A DNA stretch of 15,463 nucleotides from positions 1 through 15,463 of the forward strand of contig CALESQ010000042.1 in NCBI GenBank assembly GCA_937907455.1, written 5' to 3'. The DNA is from an uncultured Caldilineales bacterium (GTDB lineage: Bacteria > Chloroflexota > Anaerolineae > JAAEKA01). Position 1 is the first letter of the stretch. Each line of letters opens with the position of its first letter. The position numbers were made by a program, and so were the translations under genes. Under the pieces are notes generated by a model. The model was not told the origin of the DNA. It searched no databases and saw only the letters and a program-made list of their open reading frames with translations. Shown one piece after another: positions 12,495-15,463 of the stretch.

Positions 12495-12564
12495 GTCCGA
12501 CCTTTAATCCCCTCGTGGTATCCTCGCTGTTAACAACCTCATTTGTCACTTGGAAAGAACCTCT

Positions 12565-15426
12565 ATGAAAACACAGTTCCTACGCCTTGTTCTATCTCTC
12601 TTTGTGATCCTTGCTTTGCTGGTGTCGCCTGTGGCGATGCCGGCCAGCACAGCATCTGCAGCACCTGATGCACCATTAGTAGCTATCTCACTCAGCTTGA
12701 GTGCTTATACTCAAGATTTCAATACCCTTGCTTCTACCGGCACTAGCAGCACAGTTCCTGCTGGGTGGGTCTTTAATGAGACTGGTAGCAATGCCAATAC
12801 CACTTACACCGCAGGTAATGGCAGCAACCCAGCAGGGGATACTTATAGCTTCGGTACTGCTGCGTCAGATCGAGCGTTTGGTGGTGTGCGTTCTGGTAGC
12901 TTGATCCCTGTGATCGGAGCTGAGTTCCAAAACAGCACTGGCTCTACTATTTCCAGTCTGACTATCACCTATACCTGCGAACAGTGGCGGTTGGGAGCTA
13001 CCGGCCGTACAGATCGTATGGATTTTCAATATAGCACTGATGCCACATCGCTGACAACAGGTACGTGGAACGATGTGAATACTTTGGATTGTTCCAGCAT
13101 GGTTACTACCGGAACGGCAGGCCTCCTGGATGGTAACGCTATGGCCAATCGCACTACGGTTTCGGGCAATATTTCCAGCCTGGCCATCGCGAATAGTAAC
13201 GGCTTCTGGATACGCTGGAACGATTTGGATGCCACCGGCGCAGATGATGGTCTATCTGTGGATGACTTTTCAATTACTCCTGCTACTGGTGAAACCGCAC
13301 CCTCTGTTGCCAGCACCACACCTGCTAATGGTGCCACGGCTGTGCCCGCTACCTCCAATCTAACCGTCACCTTCAGCGAGCCGGTTGACGTTACCGGTAG
13401 CTGGTTTACCATCACCTGCACCAGCAGCGGCGCGCACACTGCCACAGTGACCGGTGGCCCCACCACATTTACCTTAAACCCAGATACAGACTTCGCAGCG
13501 GGTGAAACCTGCACTGCCACAATCGTTGCCGCACAGGTGAGTGACCAAGATACCAACGACCCGCCTGATACGATGACTGCCGATTATAGCTGGAGTTTTG
13601 GCACGGCAGCGCCAGTAGGCATCACCAAGATCCACACCATTCAGGGCAGCGGTGCTGGCAGTCCGCTGCTCAACAGCAATGTCACCATCGAAGGCATCGT
13701 GGTCGGTGACTTCGAGGTCAACGGCCTGAAAGGCTTTTTCGTGCAGGAAGAAGACGCCGACGCCGACGCCGATGTGCTGACCTCGGAAGGTATCTTTGTT
13801 TTTGATAACAACAGTACCAGCGAAGTCGCGCTGGGCGACAAGGTGCAAGTGGCTGGCAAGGTGGTTGAATATTCTGATCGTACTGTAGGCACCGGCACCA
13901 TGACCGAGCTGAGCAATGTAACCATCACCAAAACCGGCACAGGTTCAGTGACCCCCGCATCCGTCACGTTGCCTGAGACCACCAATGGTGACCTGGAACG
14001 CTACGAAGGCATGTTGGTCAGCATTGTCTCCCCCATGACCGTGGCCCAGAACTACTTCGTGGGCCGCTACGGCCAAATGACTCTCTCGGCCAGCGGGCGG
14101 CTCTATCAGCCGACCAACCAGGAATTGCCCGGCAGCGCCGCGGCGGCTGCGATCGCCGATCTCAACGCGCGCAGCATGTTGATTTTGGATGACGGTCAGG
14201 CGTTGGCACGCTGCGGCGACAATCCCAACCCCGTGCCCTATCTGGGCAGCCCGCCCCCGGCAGTGATTCGCGCTGGTGACAGCGTCAGTAATCTGGTCGG
14301 TGTTCTGGATTACGGCCAGATCGATTCTGGGGAAACGGACGGCTGTAATGTTGCCACCGCCCTCTTCACCGGTGACTATCGGCTGCATCCGGTGCAGGCA
14401 CCGAGCTTTAGCAACGTCAACACGCGGCCAACCGCGCCGAACGCCGTGGGTGGCAACGTGCAAGTGGCTGCCTTCAACGTGCTGAACTATTTCAACACCT
14501 TCACCGGTTGCACCGCGGGTGTGGGCGGCGCGACAACTGATTGCCGCGGCGCGGCCAATGCTACCGAGTTTACCCGCCAGCGCGACAAGATCATCGCGGC
14601 TATCACCACGCTGGATGCGGACGTGGTGGGCCTGATGGAAATTGAAAACGATGGTTATGCCTCATCCAGCGCCATTCAGGATCTGGTCAACGGCCTGAAC
14701 GCGGCAGTTGGGGCCGGAACCTATGCTTTCATTAACCCCGATACCACCAGTGGCACCAACTCCCTCGGTACCGATGCCATCAAGGTGGGCCTGCTCTACA
14801 AGCCCGCCGTGGTGACGCCGGTTGGCAGCACCGCTGTGCTCAACAGCGCGGCTTTCACCGATCCTCTCGGCACCGGCACGCCGCGCAGCCGGCCGGCTTT
14901 GGCGCAGACCTTTGAAGAGAATACCTGGGGCGAACGCTTTACGGCCGTAGTCAACCATCTTAAATCCAAAGGCAGTTGCCCTGGCAGCGGCGTGGATCTG
15001 GATACGGGCCAGGGTTGCTGGAACGCTACGCGCACTGCCGCAGCCAATTACATGGTTAACACCTGGCTGCCCACCAACCCCACTGGAACCGGTGACCCTG
15101 ATGTCATCATTCTGGGCGACCTGAACGCCTACGCCCGCGAAGACCCGATCGAAACGATCAAGAGCGCGGGGTACACCAATCTGATCAACGCCTTCATGGG
15201 CGCTACCGCCTATTCTTATATCTTCGACGGCCAATCAGGCTATCTTGATCATGCGTTGGCTAAGAACAGCCTTACCGCGCAGGTGTTGGATGCGACCGAA
15301 TGGCATATCAACGCCGATGAGCCAGAGGTGATCAACTACAGCACCTCGTTTAATCCACCCGGCTACTATACGGCCAATGCCTACCGCGCGTCTGATCACG
15401 ACCCTGTGTTCTTGAGTTTAGACTAA
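12565..15426 (+). CDS. Secreted ExeM/NucH-type endonuclease (EEP fold)
   Basis: This 953-residue exported nuclease probably degrades extracellular DNA. The ATG at 12565 follows GGAAAG by seven bases. Residues 1-33 are a signal peptide (LVLSLFVILALLV, ASTASA). Residues about 45-240 are a beta-sandwich starting YTQDFNTL, 244-348 an Ig-like (Big_5) domain with VPATSNLTVTFSEPV, and 352-460 an OB-fold-like domain (IEGIVVGDFE, GFFVQEE, acidic DADADAD, SEGIFVFD). Residues about 630-953 form the endonuclease/exonuclease/phosphatase domain: N638 (AAFNVLNYF), E692/E694 (MEIEND), H798 (VVNHLKSKG), D852/N854 (GDLNAY), D895/H896 (LDHAL) and D944-H945-D946 (SDHDP). All expected catalytic and metal positions are present. 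The protein ends seven residues after SDHDP with no membrane anchor, unlike the surface proteins upstream. ExeM-like enzymes act in biofilm and nutrient release; substrate here is inferred. Confidence 0.92.
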   Translation: MKTQFLRLVLSLFVILALLVSPVAMPASTASAAPDAPLVAISLSLSAYTQDFNTLASTGTSSTVPAGWVFNETGSNANTTYTAGNGSNPAGDTYSFGTAASDRAFGGVRSGSLIPVIGAEFQNSTGSTISSLTITYTCEQWRLGATGRTDRMDFQYSTDATSLTTGTWNDVNTLDCSSMVTTGTAGLLDGNAMANRTTVSGNISSLAIANSNGFWIRWNDLDATGADDGLSVDDFSITPATGETAPSVASTTPANGATAVPATSNLTVTFSEPVDVTGSWFTITCTSSGAHTATVTGGPTTFTLNPDTDFAAGETCTATIVAAQVSDQDTNDPPDTMTADYSWSFGTAAPVGITKIHTIQGSGAGSPLLNSNVTIEGIVVGDFEVNGLKGFFVQEEDADADADVLTSEGIFVFDNNSTSEVALGDKVQVAGKVVEYSDRTVGTGTMTELSNVTITKTGTGSVTPASVTLPETTNGDLERYEGMLVSIVSPMTVAQNYFVGRYGQMTLSASGRLYQPTNQELPGSAAAAAIADLNARSMLILDDGQALARCGDNPNPVPYLGSPPPAVIRAGDSVSNLVGVLDYGQIDSGETDGCNVATALFTGDYRLHPVQAPSFSNVNTRPTAPNAVGGNVQVAAFNVLNYFNTFTGCTAGVGGATTDCRGAANATEFTRQRDKIIAAITTLDADVVGLMEIENDGYASSSAIQDLVNGLNAAVGAGTYAFINPDTTSGTNSLGTDAIKVGLLYKPAVVTPVGSTAVLNSAAFTDPLGTGTPRSRPALAQTFEENTWGERFTAVVNHLKSKGSCPGSGVDLDTGQGCWNATRTAAANYMVNTWLPTNPTGTGDPDVIILGDLNAYAREDPIETIKSAGYTNLINAFMGATAYSYIFDGQSGYLDHALAKNSLTAQVLDATEWHINADEPEVINYSTSFNPPGYYTANAYRASDHDPVFLSLD

Positions 15427-15429
15427 CGG

Positions 15430-15455
15430 CCAACGGCTCGGCAGGGCCGAGTTGG
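15430..15455 (+). terminator. Hairpin after the nuclease gene, cut near window end
   Basis: CCAAC-GG-CTCGGC (15430-15442) pairs with GCCGAGTTGG (15446-15455), with a GG bulge and a 3-base loop, starting three bases after the stop codon. No T run is seen in the remaining eight bases, so it may be a terminator or simply a 3' stem. Confidence 0.45.
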
Positions 15456-15463
15456 CGAACTTG

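Noticed and set aside
14662..15234. 190-codon antisense reading frame in the nuclease domain
   Set aside because: It lies entirely opposite catalytic motifs of the nuclease and is explained by high GC content.
1..15463. CRISPR array, tRNA, rRNA, toxin-antitoxin or defence cassette
   Set aside because: Read on both strands; no regularly spaced repeats, no tRNA-like cloverleaf and no gene of these classes was recognised.

Overview
The window looks like an accessory, cell-surface and secretion region of a filamentous Chloroflexota (Anaerolineae-type) bacterium. This is inferred from four things: secreted proteins ending in an FN3-like module plus one membrane helix and a basic tail, Pro/Thr-rich lipoproteins, a bacterial tyrosine-kinase tail with a run of tyrosines, and a secreted nuclease of the ExeM/NucH type. 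No rRNA, tRNA or housekeeping gene is present to confirm the phylum.

Layout. (1) 1-7145, plus strand: three surface proteins, each with its own leader. The first (178-2349) carries adhesive or jelly-roll-like domains. The second and third (3264-5114, 5409-7145) are tandem paralogues with a CAP/SCP domain. All three end in the same C-terminal module and anchor. Between them lie intrinsic terminators, a 140-base imperfect palindrome, two REP-like palindromes, a four-codon ORF with a very strong ribosome binding site, and a promoter followed by a terminator-like hairpin just before the second gene. (2) 7347-8762, minus strand: an intact tyrosine phenol-lyase. (3) 9045-10682, minus strand: a decayed lipoprotein locus. 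It holds a small chimera of a lipoprotein N-terminus with the C-terminal end of a BY-kinase, and a DUF4352-type lipoprotein gene broken by an in-frame TGA. (4) 10687-12117: an IS256/mutator-like insertion sequence whose left end lies about four bases upstream of the broken lipoprotein's ATG. (5) 12118-12564: a non-coding stretch with a good sigma-70-type promoter and a structured leader. (6) 12565-15426: a complete secreted ExeM/NucH-type endonuclease, followed by a hairpin at the window edge.

How it fits together. Regions 1 and 6 encode exported proteins that probably act at or outside the cell surface, as adhesins, CAP proteins and an extracellular nuclease. Only the three region 1 proteins carry the shared anchor; the nuclease ends at its catalytic domain and is probably released. 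The tyrosine phenol-lyase is a self-contained catabolic gene between strong terminators. The lipoprotein/IS region shows genome decay.

No defence system, CRISPR array or complete new multi-gene system is visible. The strongest second-look items are the shared surface-anchor module that appears to be swapped between passenger proteins, the lipoprotein/BY-kinase chimera, the in-frame TGA combined with the IS insertion, and the leader with an apparent attenuator.
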